A stretch of DNA of 29,599 nucleotides from Mesotaenium endlicherianum (lineage: Eukaryota; Streptophyta; Zygnematophyceae; Zygnematales; Mesotaeniaceae). Positions within the stretch are counted from its first letter, which is position 1. The number at the start of each line of letters is the position of its first letter. The position numbers and the translations under genes were made by a program. This document shows positions 1 to 12,700 of this stretch, one piece after another. The DNA is taken from positions 87,992 through 117,590 of the forward strand of contig WELA01009987.1 of the NCBI GenBank assembly GCA_009602735.1, given 5' to 3'. Below the pieces are notes generated by a model that searched no databases, was not told the DNA's origin, and saw only the letters and a list, made by a program, of their open reading frames with translations.

Positions 1-2350
1 GGGGGGGGGGGGGGGAGAGCTCGCACGCGCGCTCTGTTGCAATTCGCACGCATGTCCACCTCCCCCCACGCTCCTTGCGCAACCCCACTCAAAAGCAGGT
101 GTGTCTCTGCAGCTGGTTCACACCCCGTCAGAGGAGCGCAGCAGCGCCCCCTACCCCCGCGCACACCAGACAAGCAGGGACAACTGATAGGCGTTGCTTT
201 TGCCCCTCACACGTATTCCCTGACAGCCCTCCATAAATGTGCACACCAAAGTAAGGCGGCAACGCTCTGCCGTTCAACCCCTACACCCCCACAGTTAAAA
301 CCAGGGGGGGTGCAGCCGCTCCGTCGGCCCCCACGTACACCCAAGCAAACGGACCCACCCGCTGCCGCTGCCACACACAGACAAGACAGGGGGAGGGCTG
401 CCAATGCCCGCGCACACACCAAGACTAGAGAGGGCGATGTGTTGACGGGGGCCCCCGTACACAGCGCGCCCTGCACGCTTGATACCAGAGGGGGGCAGAG
501 CCGTCGCTGCCGTCCTGAAGAGCCCCTGAGAGGCTGCCCCCAGCACAGCCCCCTGCGCGCACCAAATCAAAGTGGGGCAGCCCCTAGACAGCCCGTCGCA
601 AGCAACCCCTGGAGTGCCCCCCTTGCGCAGGGAACCGATGGGGGCTGCCCCCAGTCCTGCAAAACAATCCCTGCACAGCTCAGCACAGCAGCGGGCAGGT
701 GCGGTCGGTTATGACAAGTGTACCCAGCTCTAGACGCACAGCAAAGCCCAGAGGTGGGTGTCGTCCCGTGCAGCACCACCACCAGCACCAACACCGCGAC
801 TGCCGGCATCGCAAGCCGCTGTGCTGCACTCACGCCCCTCCCTGCCCCCTCCCGACAGCTGGCGTGCCACCGCCCAACCGTGCCCGCTGCTGACGTGTGC
901 CGGGCAGCATGTCGACAGCAGGCGTACTCTACCCACCAGAGGGGCTTGTCGCTTGTGCCCGCTGTTGACGACAGCAGGCCAACCATCTCCCACATGCGCC
1001 TGCCGTCCACACAAGTCGACGACAGCAACCCGCCCCGCCAGTGGGGCCTAGCCCCCGTGCTTGCTGTCGCCAGGTGTCCACAGCTGACTAACTGTGTGCA
1101 AGAAGGGTCTCCCTCCTCTCACATGTGATTGCGTTGCTCAAGAGCAGCGCCCACCAGAATGCTGCGCTGTGTGTGTGCATGTGTGTGTGTGTGTGTATGT
1201 GTGTGTGTGAGAGAGAGAGAGAGAGGCGGGGAGGGAAGGAGGGAGGGAAGGAAAGGAGAGAGAGAGAGAGAGAGTAGCACACAGACATGCGGCCACGCAC
1301 AAACCTGCACATGCACGCGCGCACAAAGATGTGCACACCCTCCCCTGCCGAGCCACCCCCCGCGCACGCGCTCACCCCCCCGCCTCCACAGCTGCGTTTG
1401 TCACCTCCCCGACACACTAGACCAGGGAAGTGCAGCCATAAGTATTGCGACCAAAGAGGGGCAAAAACTGCGAAAGACGCTCTGCAAGCCCGGCCGGCAC
1501 CATTGTCAGGGCATCGGCCCCCCGCCGGCCACACACGGGGATGATCACAAAGACCCACCCCACCCACACACAGGTGAACAAGTCTAGCGGCAAGAGAGGA
1601 CCTGCCAGAGGAGCCAGCTGGCGCTGCTCGACGTTGATGCTGGAGTCCATGTGCCGCCAGCCTGGCAGGGGCCGGCTGTGGTCATGCTCCACAGCAGGCC
1701 CTCTGCACGCCTGCTGCCGACTTGTGTCCATGGCAGGCGTACCGCCGTCTAGCGGTACACCAGCTGGGCCACACCATCGACATGCCCCCCCCTCCCCCCN
1801 TGATGCCAACGCATGCCGACAGCAGTCGTACAGCGCCTGCCTGCTGTTGACTCATCACATAAGCAGGCCCCCCCACCCTTGGCGACAATAGGCATACTGC
1901 CCCCCCGCCTTGGGCCTTCTTTTGATATTCTAGACATCAGGGCACCCCCGTTCCTGCCGCCGACATGTGTCGGCCAACAGCCGGCAAATAGCCCGCCTGT
2001 AGACAGCTCGCTGCAGCCACGAGGAGTAAGAGGTGCGCGCTACGGGCACAAACGCATGCCAGGATGTGCGCTGCGGGGCCGCAAGAGGGCCCCGAGGACA
2101 GACAGAGGTGCGAGCAGCGGCAGACAACGCCTCCACCGTGGCCCGCCCGCTACCTGCCTGCGGCCTGGGGGCCAGCAACTGGCATTCCACCCAGGCCACT
2201 CCAGGCAGCAGGCCAGCTGCGCCCACACTCTCTGTGCAGTAGCCCTGCTTTCCTGGCCAGCCCGCCCCCTGGTCCCTGTCGCGGGCTGTACACTGTTGTG
2301 GTACGCTGTCGACGAGGCTGTAGTCCCTGTCCCTGTCGTGGTGCGCTGTA
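1..2350. other. GC-rich low-complexity region, no supported gene
   Basis: This stretch begins with 15 G residues and is rich in C-runs and CA/GT words. Open frames occur on both strands, but they overlap one another, have proline/alanine/arginine-rich low-complexity translations and show no family I recognise, so I call none of them. It carries a dispersed motif, CGACAGCAGGC and its reverse complement, near 911-923, 969-979, 1689-1700, 1709-1721, 1815-1825 and 1839-1851. A single N at 1800 follows a C-run and marks uncertain assembly. An unrecognised exon could hide here. Confidence 0.5.
1166..1273. repeat. Compound microsatellite (GT)n-(GA)n-(GGGA)n-(GA)n
   Basis: A GT tract (about 1166-1208) passes directly into a GA tract, then GGGAGGGAAGG-type purine repeats, then a second GA tract ending near 1273. 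The purine side is a strand-asymmetric polypurine tract of about 65 nt. It lies outside any called gene. Confidence 0.9.
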
Positions 2351-2485
2351 ACATCGTTTACGAAACTTATTGAAGTCAAATAACGAGCAAATAGCGTCTA
2401 GCTTTTAATCTAGTGGTTCGCGAGAAATTACGCCTCACGGACCACACTGTGGTGCTACGTAGAAAGTACGTTAATGGACCTTCTT

Positions 2486-3012
2486 TTCCCGTACCAGCAC
2501 ATTTTAATGCACAGGCTATTCTTTCCGCGTACCAGTATATTATGGTGCACAAGCCAATTATTTCGCGTACCAGTGTATTTTGGTGCATGCAAGGCATTCT
2601 TTCCGCGTACCGCTATGTTTCGGTGCATATAAGCCATTCTTTCCGCGTACCACTATATTTTGGTGCACAAGGCATTCTTTCGACGGACCAGTATATTTTG
2701 GTTCACAAGCCATGCTTTCCTCGTTCCAGTATATATTGATGCACAAGCCATTCTTCTCACGTACGTACCAGAAACGGCGAGGGCGCATGTAGTTACACCC
2801 AAATGTGATGACCCCCTCACTTTATTTGGGCTCAATTATAAGTTGCGAGTATATGTTGTGGTGCACAAGCCATTATTTCCGCGTACCAGTATGTTTTCGG
2901 GCATGCAAGGCATTCTTTCCGCATACCGGTGTATTTCGGTGTTTAAGCTATACTCTTTTGGCGTACCAGTATATTTTGGTGCACGAAGCATTCTCTCCGC
3001 GTACCACAAGAA
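2486..3012. repeat. Degenerate 38-40 bp minisatellite
   Basis: A unit close to GCGTACCAGTATATTTTGG followed by TGCACAAGCCATTCTTTCC recurs head to tail. The GTACC element is at about 2491, 2529, 2567, 2607, 2647, 2685 and 2723, spaced 38-40 bp. The array is broken by unrelated sequence at about 2775-2850 and resumes to about 3010. Each unit contains GTACCA and, about 9 nt on, TGGTGC, a near-inverted repeat that could form a short hairpin. The period is close to 39 nt (13 codons), so open frames with repeating peptides appear on both strands; I read these as by-products of the repeat, not genes. Degraded GTACG/CGTACC words continue to about 3550. Confidence 0.85.
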
Positions 3013-5930
3013 TTTGGTAAGGGGACGTACCCAAAAAGGTTCGTATACCCAACAATTTGCGGGTACCTCAAGAGTTTGGTATGTTTTCGGCAGACTTTCG
3101 GCATACCAGCTGAGTTTCCTCACTGGTACGCAGAACCTCCGCCTTTGACGTACCAAGCTCAAGGAGCACGCAGAACTTGCGCTTAGGGTGTCAATGTCGG
3201 GTATGTCGAAATTATGCCAACTGCACCGATACGGGCGATACGTGAAAATCTCGCCAATCGTACCGAGCTCTACTAGTACGTAGACATCCCGCTTTCGATG
3301 CCAACTTCTAATGGTACGCGAAATTATTCAGCTCTAATAGTCCGCACCAGAGTCCCAAAGCCAAATTACGCCCATCATACCATACAGGCGTACAAACTTG
3401 AAAGATGTAACTGCTACCTTGCCCAGAGTAGTGGCACCCAAAGGTTTATGAGAGGTATCAAAATAAGTGGGCGCACAAATGCAAAAGATATTGTCGGTAT
3501 AAAAAGTACGTAAAAGAATGTTCATCCACCAATCTCTTGTTACCCAAAAGTACGTACAATTTGGACAAAGAATAAGCATGCCACAAACTCAATAATGTTA
3601 CAATATGGCCATAAGTAGGCATCTAACAAAAGTACGTCACACTCACCACACTCTGAAAAACGTGCACTTACGCAGTAAAAAGGTGTGACATCTTTCTACC
3701 CATCACTAAGACATACGTAGGAGGTGCGGTGGGATTGATCCCCCTGCGGGAAACCCACATTCAAGGTGTGGGTTTTGAAAATTCATATGGCGCTGACAAA
3801 TTTCACAAATACGCTCGTCAAAAACTTGGCGGGATATAAAAGTTGTTATTTCATGTGGTCAAGCCAATGGAAAGCACAATCTTTATGTTGAAATCAATTA
3901 ACGACTAAAAATTCTATGATTATTATATCCTTACGTTCAAAATTGACCAACTAGTGACTGTCATTTCTGCAATAGATTCTCATTAGTTCAGGAGTGTTAA
4001 ATGGTACTAGAAGTTGTTGTTTTTATGAGCTTGAGATCTTTAACGACTTTTGAACTTTTTTGATAAAAAGTTGAAAGTGCATATCGACTTTCAAGATCAC
4101 TCGCGTTGTCATGACAAACCAATGGCATTGCTTGATTTGACCCACATGAGAACACAATAAATTATCAACATACGTAAATCAGGTCGCAAATTGATTGTTA
4201 TAGTTGCTCCTTATAAGAACAACGTGGGTCGTTGAGCAATTTTAGTTATACGTGACGCGTGGGTATGATTAAAGCCCCCCATGTTGGAGAAGTCAAAGCT
4301 TTATATAATACTGTTGGTGGACGACTATGAGAATGCAAGTATATGCTAAATGCCTTGTTATTTTGGTTAGAATATACACACGCGTCAAACACCGCACGTT
4401 AAATAATCTTTCAACCACAAGTTGGACGGTTGACGCACAAAGTTGATCCCCAACAATCATACAAACTCAATTGTGGGAACCCGCTAACGGCTTTCAAAAA
4501 ACTGATTGCGATTCCGAAACTTTTGCAATTTTTGCCGGCTAGAAGTTATGAACACACATATGAACGGATTTGCGGAGCACTGTCCTATGTGAGATTTGGC
4601 GATAAAGATTAGCAATAAATCAAATATTTTGTCCTACCCGATTGGTTCCTAAAGCTTTTCGAGTGGGTCAATACGGGCCGTTCCATGACTTGCCCATTTT
4701 TACAGTGTAAGTTCTATTGGTGCAAAGTGGAACCTACTACATGCGCATAATGTGGTGTACGCATAAAATACCAACTTTGCCTCAACTAGTTCAATGTGCC
4801 CAAAGAGTTGATTTACCTTTGGCCCTCACGTATTAATGTTCTTTTTTAATTGTGTTAGCCAGCCATCAATTTGTGGTTTTGACTTTAACCTTTGTAATAA
4901 AGGAGTAACACTTGAACTTACCTCTCTTTCCACATGTGATAGGCAATTTAAAGTTCCTTCAAAAAATGAAGTGGTATGCAAAATGTTGAGCCTATGGGGG
5001 TTGCAAGCTAAGAAGATTGTGCGGGCTAGAAGGAGATGAGTAAAAATAACCATTCCCCCTTTTCAACACAGAGCTCGGCAATATAGGCCCTTGAGGCTCT
5101 CAAGAACTTGCGATTTTTGCGAGGGAGGCCCGAAGGAGGTTGATCGCTCCGCGGCCTTAACGCCCACAAATTATGTGGGCAATGCAGGAACACAAGACCC
5201 TTGCAAGTTGAATTTCAAGCTTGGTCTTGCACAAATACGACTTTGCAAACTTCTCCCAAAAAATGTGCCAGTGATTATGAATGCCAGGTATACATCATGA
5301 ATTTGCTAATCAGCAGCTTAAAGACTTATAACTTAGCTTAATGACTTATAACTCCTAGATGCACGCTTAGAGGGTAGGCCGAAGAAGGCACACATTGCCG
5401 GCAGCAGCAAGGGTAGGTGGCAGAAAGGGGCTCAACTCGCTTTCAACAGTGCTAGTTGATCACACTTGGGTGTGTAGTAAACACATGTGCTTTTTGGAGC
5501 GTCGAATGGAATAGAAGAATGCTTCTCATTCAGCGCATGGTGGTGTGGTTGGATACCTTGAGGATCCAATATAGAGAATAGTTGGCCTACTACACCGGAG
5601 GAATCAAAATATTTAATCTAGGACTATGGCGGTCATCTCAACCCACAAATAAAACTTACAATGAGTCAATAATACTTCTTGCCAACCTATTCCTCGCACT
5701 CGTGTATGTAGTCAATCCTGAATCTAAAGAATCTAGTAAAATCATCTGCCCCTTTCTCAACACGATGTATTACGCTATAGCATTAACCTACTAAAATATT
5801 TGAGGGATTAACTTATGTATCTAATGTTATATCCCAATTCCTATGCGTTGACTTACATTTATATGTATGAGGGATTATATTTAATCCCCATTATGGGATT
5901 ATGTGGAAGCTCCTCCCACCGCAACCAGGA
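3013..5930. other. AT-rich gene-free stretch
   Basis: Base composition falls sharply compared with the flanks. All open frames are short (under about 85 codons), on both strands, and match no family I recognise. I see no reverse transcriptase, transposase, long terminal repeats or RNA gene. Scattered GTAC words in the first 500 bp look like decayed continuation of the upstream minisatellite. The stretch also includes the 3' flank of the minus-strand transporter gene, which stops at 5934; no clear polyadenylation hexamer was found for that gene. Confidence 0.5.
3751..3775. other. Perfect 9-bp hairpin
   Basis: AAACCCACA (3751-3759) and its exact complement TGTGGGTTT (3767-3775) are separated by a 7-nt loop. 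Just upstream, the minus strand reads GATCAATCC, which fits the pol III B-box pattern GWTCRANNC, so this could be the rear part of a decayed tRNA-derived element. No convincing A box or acceptor stem was found. Confidence 0.4.
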
Positions 5931-5933
5931 GGC

Positions 5934-8456
5934 TCATCTCATTCCAGAAGTTAGTGACCTGCTCATTGTTGGGCGGCCGTCGACGTCATCGTCCAGATCG
6001 GCTCGTGCTCTCTCGACAACGGCGCTTTTGCTGCCCGGGTTACCAATAGTCACCGTGCAAAGAACGTCAGGCGCAGTTAAGTTTGGGGTCAGGGAGGGGG
6101 GGATAATCTCAATACTTGGAAAGCTTCCATTTCCAATATTTGATTCACGTTGGGTCGCTTTTGACGAGAGAGATTGGAAGCAGAGGCATTCCTTCTGAAG
6201 GGGCACAATTCCTGCCTTCTGCCTGTGGCCGGTGACCTGAGGGAGCGAGCCAGGAGCCCACAGGAGAAGGCAGCGCGAAAGAAAAAGTACCTTCGGCGCA
6301 CGGCAGCAGCGGAACGCGAGTTGTTGCTGTTAAGGACGTCCTCGAGGATCTTCACGCCTGATCTCTCACAGCACACACCCCGCAGCCCATTGCAGCTCAT
6401 CCCTCGTCAGAATTGGCGCCTCTGGAGGACGCAGGGAGGACTGAAGGGGTAGAGGTAGCACCAGGACAGGCACACAGGATGTGCCGCGGGGTACAAAAAG
6501 TACCGCAAGGTACAAAAATGTACCGAGGCGGCACAGGCAACAGGTACAAGGTGTCTTGCAAGGTACAAGAAAGTAGCCAGGTGGCACAGGGAGCAAGGCA
6601 CGAAGCACCGTGCTTGCAAGCCGCACAAAGATCCAGAAACGGCTCTGGAGCCAAGACAGCTACAGGCAAGCACGAAGACAGGCGCAAAGAAACGGAGGGG
6701 TCCAAGCAGGTCTACCTGTTCTGAGGTGACAAGCAAAGAAGGGGAAAAAGAACATTTCAAGGGATTGGGGAAAAGGCAAAGCAAAGGAGAGACTGAGCCA
6801 GGAGAGCCTGTCAAGGACTCCACGGCGTCACAGAAGCGTGTGTAGCCTGAGACGGTGCTTTGTCCCACCGCCAGGCCGGGAGCGCATTGCTGCCATGCAG
6901 CAGGAGCAGGGACGCACGCGGCAATGCACAGGCAAGGCAGTCGGAGGAGGGAGGAGGAGGAGGAGAGCACCCTCCCCTGCCACTGCCCTGCCAGAGCCCT
7001 GCCCAACGGCCTGCCACCGCTGTGATTCAATCTCCGGCCAACCGAGAGCAATAGTCAACCAGGCACAGACAGGCTCCGGGAGTGGGGGAGTGCGCGGTGC
7101 CATACTTGCGACGCCTGTGAGGGACCGGCGCTTGCCCTTCTTGAAGTGGCCCTTCTTGGGGATGGACACGGCGGAGTCGATGTTGTCGGGCAGCCCGCGG
7201 TGGCGGCCCAGCATCATGACCACGATGAGCACCAGCTTCGACGTCACCTTCCACACGCCTGCCAGCGCACGCGTGAGAGCACACATGCACGCACGTGAGT
7301 ACGGGCCAGCGCAAGCCAGCGCAAGCAAGGGAGCAGGCACACACCCATGCGCGTGAGCACGCTCCCCACCTTCAGATTAGTGCCACAAGGTCAACCCAAA
7401 CAGCAGGTGCCACCGCAAGCGCGCGGGAGCACGCGTTCTGTCTTCAGGCTAGCGGCACATGGTCCACCCAGATGACAGGAGCCGTCGGTGCTTAAGAGGT
7501 GGTCCGTCTGTCAACGATGTCGTCAAGGCATGAAGGCTCAGAGCATGGAGGCCAGCCTGAAGGAGAGCAGCCCCGGCCCAGGCACGCCTCAGAAGAAGCC
7601 AGAGACGTGAGCTGTGACGTCACAGACACATACACGAGCTTCAATATGGTGCAAAACTCTTCCCCTCTTTCTCTGTCTTTGTGTGTGTGGGTGTGTGTGT
7701 GGGTGCGTGTGCAACTAAGAGAGGCAGTGACAGGCAGAAGGGGTAAGGATGCCAGCGCCAGAGACGCGCATACACGCATACACCAAAGGAGCAAAACGTA
7801 ATCGGGATTTCAGAGCCGGCTGCAGGCATGCCAAGGTAGTTGCAAAAGATCATGAAGAAGAACATACGCATGCACCCACTGCTAATGCCAGCGAGAGACG
7901 ACAGAGCCAGATGACAAGTGTCAAGGGACAGGAGTAGGGGGGCGCTTTGCGACAGGCCACCTGAGAAGCGGTCGGGGGGCAAGCCGCGCGCCGCGGTAGG
8001 AGCCACGGGTTCAAGAGAAAGGTATTAACGAGGTAGCAGGAGGAGCAATGCAAAAGCAGGAGCTGGAGCAGGAGGAAGGAGGAGGAGGAGGAGGAGGAGG
8101 GGCCACCTGAGAAGCTGTAGGGGGGCGAGTCGCACGTGGTGGCGGGAGGCACGGGGTTACAGGTGTAGCCCAGAGAGAGCCCCACGTTACCATAGGCACT
8201 GCGCAGACAGACAGGTGGCAGTGCGAGGGCGCGCGACGCAAACGGGCCCGGAATTCAGGTCAGAAGAGCACACTCCTATGCCCCCTTCTCGACTGGGTCT
8301 TTTCTTTTCCTCTGCCCCTAGGCCTCGTAGTTTCTGTGCGGTTGATGAGCTTTATGTATCACTTATCGGATCCCGCAGAGAGGCAGGCGGAACAGAAGTA
8401 ACAAGCTCCAACAAGCACAGGCACATATATACGCGCGCGTACACACACACACACAC

Positions 8457-8506
<50 letters not shown>

Positions 8507-9676
8507 ACGCACGCAAGTTGTGTGCTCGATGGAAAGCAGTCAGGTAAGCGAGGGCCCGTCTCCAGCGATCCGCCCCTGCCCACGCACCGGTGCCAGGAGA
8601 GCACAGACGCACCTGATGGTCTCGAACATGACGGCGAAGAGGTTGAAGGACGGGTCGTTGTTGTCCTTGAGGTTGGAGTGCTGGATGCAGCAGATGACGA
8701 AGATGGCGATGAAGAGGTACGCGGAGTCGCGCGCCAGCAGAGCGCGCCCCTGCTTCAGGAAGCTGGTGTCCGGCTGGTCCAGGATGTCAAACAGCCCCAC
8801 GTCGTGGTCGTCGTACACCTCCGGCTCCGCCTGCGTGCTCTGCCGCGACAGGTACACGGGGTAGGCCGCCACATACCTGCGTGCGCACACGCGTGCGAGC
8901 GTGCGTGAGCGCAAAAGTGTGCGTGCCGGAAGCAAGCCCGGGGGGCACGAGGCCATGCATCCGTGCATGTGCGTGTGCGTGCACGTGTGTGTGTGTGTGT
9001 GTGTCTGCATGAGTGTGCACCCGCGCCAGCGCTCCTCTGCACACTTACAGACTGGGGGCCAGAGGCGGGAGATGACTGCGTGAGCCCGAGCCTTGTGTGT
9101 GCAGAGGAGAGCATCAAAACAAGCGCAATCCCTGATGAGCACGAGCAGCGCAGCCGGCTGGCTTGCAGCTGCAAGTCGATTCTCCTTCTCCCCCCCTCCT
9201 CCCACCCCTCCCTTTCCCTCCCTCTCTCTCTCTCTTACTGGCGCCGGCAGGAAAGCTGCTGCGAGTTTCTGGCTCGTCTCACGACAGCCAGCAACCATCT
9301 ATAGGCACAGGGCAGTATGGGCCGCACCTCGACTGGTGTCCCTGTTCGGTCGCACGAGTGTGCGGATGGGCAATGAGCGCTTTAATAATTTTGCAGCACT
9401 TCCACCTGGCGAAGAGAGTCGAGCCAGGCCCCCTAGGACTCGCATGGGGCAGATTGGAAACCCGAAGCTGCTCGTTCACAGGTGGCGAGGCCATGGAGGA
9501 TGGGCGGGCGCGGCAGCAAGCACTCACATCATGCCAGTCCAGAGGAAGAGCATGGCGGGCGCGAGCGCGGCGATGGCAAACACCACCATCCCCGAGGAGC
9601 GCGTGTTGAGGGACTGGAACAGCCCGTCCAGAAACTTATGCCAGCCTGCTCGCAATAGGGACACGCGCGCACGCGC

Positions 9677-9707
<31 letters not shown>

Positions 9708-12700
9708 GGAACAGGCACGTGCGCACACACACACAACAGCACAAGGCTGAGACTGACTGACATTGCACCTTACCGTCATGGGCCCCCAATTTTCCCAAAC
9801 ACAAGAGGATGTAAAAGCCCCTGTCGCCACTCTGTCTCCGTTCTTTACAAAGATGCTTGTCCCAGTTCCCCCCCCTGTTGAGCAAGGTGCCCCCCGCCCC
9901 CCCCCCCNNNCCCCCCAGGACCCGATGGTTACCCCTTTTCAGAGTCATTTTACGAGGGGCTAATTCAGAGCTGGGAGCAAAGCTGCCGTGAGAGAGCATG
10001 AGGACGAGCACAAGACTTGATGAGGCCACAGGCAGACAGTGGCCAAGAGGATACGAGAACACGCCAGAGTTGCACAGATCAACTCCACGGGCCGGGGATC
10101 CGATGACATTCAAGCGTCACTCTAAACTTGCTGCTGCCAGGAAGGCAGAAGCGCGCAGTGCAAGGACACGCGGACCCTCGGGCCGTGAAGCAGGATGCGA
10201 CAAAACAAATCTCGTTCAAGGGCACAGCAGCGCAGCACAAGAATGACCTGAGTCAGACCAGGAGGGCAGCCCTCTGCCATCTGAGCATGATGGACTCAGA
10301 CTGGACTGGCACATCGATTCTGACCAATCTCGGTGGTATCGAAGAGAGGGCCTTTCGACGCCATATTCGTTTGAGTGCCCAGGCTCCGACCAGGTACATA
10401 ACAAGGGGGCAGAGGCGGGCGAGAGGGAAACGATCCCACAGGCGAGCTTTCCAGGCGCCACGAAAAAACATACGGATGGACAGACGCACGGACGCACCTG
10501 AGAGTCCCTCGAGGGCGGAGGAGGTCCAGTCGAGGAGGCAGAAGAAGAAGAGCTCGACAGCGTTGAGGATGACGACGGTGGCGACGAGCCACATGGTCTG
10601 GCTGTAGGGGAAGAGGTGCGTGAAGCACTTGCGCGGGTGGTCCAGCAGGTACTGGAAGGTGGAGCGCGTGCGCGGCGTGCGCGCGCAGCGGCGCAACAGC
10701 CACACGATGGCGCGCATCGACGGCGCGTACATGGTGTTGCCAATGAGGATGAGCACGCCGCACGTGATGAGCAGCAGCGAGTCCTTCTGGAAGCGGATCA
10801 GGTTGTCGTCCAGCAGCCCAAAGCCCGCGTTGGCAAACGCCGACACCGCCTGCACGCATGCATGCATACGTGGATGGATGGGGTGAGCAGGATGCGTATG
10901 TGCGCGCCGAGGCAAGCAGGGCGGAGGCGGGGAGGAGGGTGCCAGCGGCGCCAGCTTGGACGTGGAGCATGTGGGGGTGACGAAGGGAGGGAGGGAGGGT
11001 GGGAGGGAGGGAGACAGGGAGCATTCCTGCTAGGGAAGGCTGGTTTGCCCTTTCTCTCACGTATACCCACACGAGAGAACATGCGAGAAGAACCAAGATC
11101 GCAAGTATCGGTGGAGAGAGGGGGGAGGGGCAATTTCATGAGATGTTCTCCTCAAGCTTCTTAAATAGAAAACATCTCGTGTCGTTATGTGTGTACAAAC
11201 CAGAAGGTGTTGTGCATTGCATCGCGCTCATTCTGGCACACCCTTCTCACTCGTCAGGAAAGCGACGCAATCTTCTTCAAGCAGGAGTGACATGTGCGAT
11301 CAAGCGGCGAAAGTGGGGGCAAGAACACCGACTGAAGAATGAGAGATGCGATCCAACAATACAAGATAAACACGACATCGTGCCTCACACCAACAGCTTT
11401 TGAAACGCCCTTTCAGCATCGCAAAAACATGAGAGTACAATCTGTTGTGGGCATTATAGAATGCGTCATGTCATACCAGGGCTACGATTCCTGCGACTGG
11501 AATTTCCAGCAGCCTCCTGGAGTACGGGTATAATCTCAGTATCCGCCCCACATGCACTCAATACTCACTTGTTGCAAAATAGACAGAAGACAATGCCGCA
11601 ACAAAGTCCTTCAAGGGCCGGTGCCAACAGGCGAAGTGGGTGTGTGAGAGAGAGGAGCACACTCACGGTGAACGCCGAGAAGAAGGAGAGTGACACGTCG
11701 TTGCTCTTCAGGAGACGCTTCTGCACGTGGTATCCGACGAAGGAGACGCGCAGCACGAGAAACGTCACCAGGAGCCAGGCCAGCAGGTACATTGGCACCA
11801 GCCAGCTCAGCGCCACCAGCGCCCTGCATCATCATAGTCATCATCATCATCAATATCCTGGGTGCAAATGTCAGCCGCAAAGGTTCTTCCTGCCGTGATA
11901 CCTCCTTCTTACCATCAGGATCATGCCGCCACCTGTCGCCACTTGCCTGACCTCACTCTGGGACATCCGATCATAAGAAATAGAAGGTGACGCGATGCAT
12001 CTGAAGGGCATTGTTGTCCAGGTGCACAGAATGTGCCAATGCAATTCTAGCGGAAGGCGCCATACTGAGCTGCCTTTGATTAAACAACAGAATGTGGGCA
12101 TAAGAACTATGAGCAGCAGGGCAAACACGTTCCAACTTTGAAAACGAGGTAACTTGCAAGTGCATGGTACTTTTGTTACCATAGAATATATTACTGAATC
12201 CATATTGGTCATGCAGGGTAATTTGCTACTGCTGGGAATTCAAAATGTGTGGAGTGATACGGCTATTGTCAGCAGGACTGACAGAGAAGGATCTTGACCT
12301 GAGGATCACAAGCAACATCACATGCAGGAAGAATCAGATGCAGTCTCCATGACCCTTGGGAGTTACACCCCTGCTGCTGCACATTAGAGGGCACCCCTGA
12401 CAGCTGGCGGAACTGACCTATACTCCTGGGTTCGTTTCTTGCGAGGCTCCACCATCACATCTGTCTCTGTCTCCGTGCCGGTTTCCTCTTCGCTTCCGAA
12501 GGCCTCCTCACTGTGAGTCTGCCGGGACGATTGCGACTTCTTCAGTGTGTGCCTGAACTCTGACTTGAGCAGCTTGAGGGCAATCCGAAGCCTCTGGCCA
12601 GCTTCCTCAGCTGTTTCTCCCCCCCACGTGTGTGCATGGTGCCCTCTTGCGTCCGCTTGCTCTTGCTGGTCGGCTGGCTCTGCTTCTTGGTAGGCGTCCG

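Noticed and set aside
37..714. 225-codon plus-strand open frame
   Set aside because: Low-complexity proline/arginine/alanine translation in GC-rich DNA with equally long frames on the other strand; no recognisable domain.
2486..3012. CRISPR array
   Set aside because: Units are contiguous degenerate repeats without unique spacers, in eukaryotic sequence.
2413..3162. Overlapping open frames with repeating peptides on both strands
   Set aside because: They follow from the near-39-bp repeat period keeping frames open; repeats of this kind do not by themselves indicate a protein.
6828..7105. Read-through of transporter exon 7 to a stop at 6828
   Set aside because: The extension is low complexity, and a donor at 7106/7105 links in phase to exons 8 and 9 with a clean stop.
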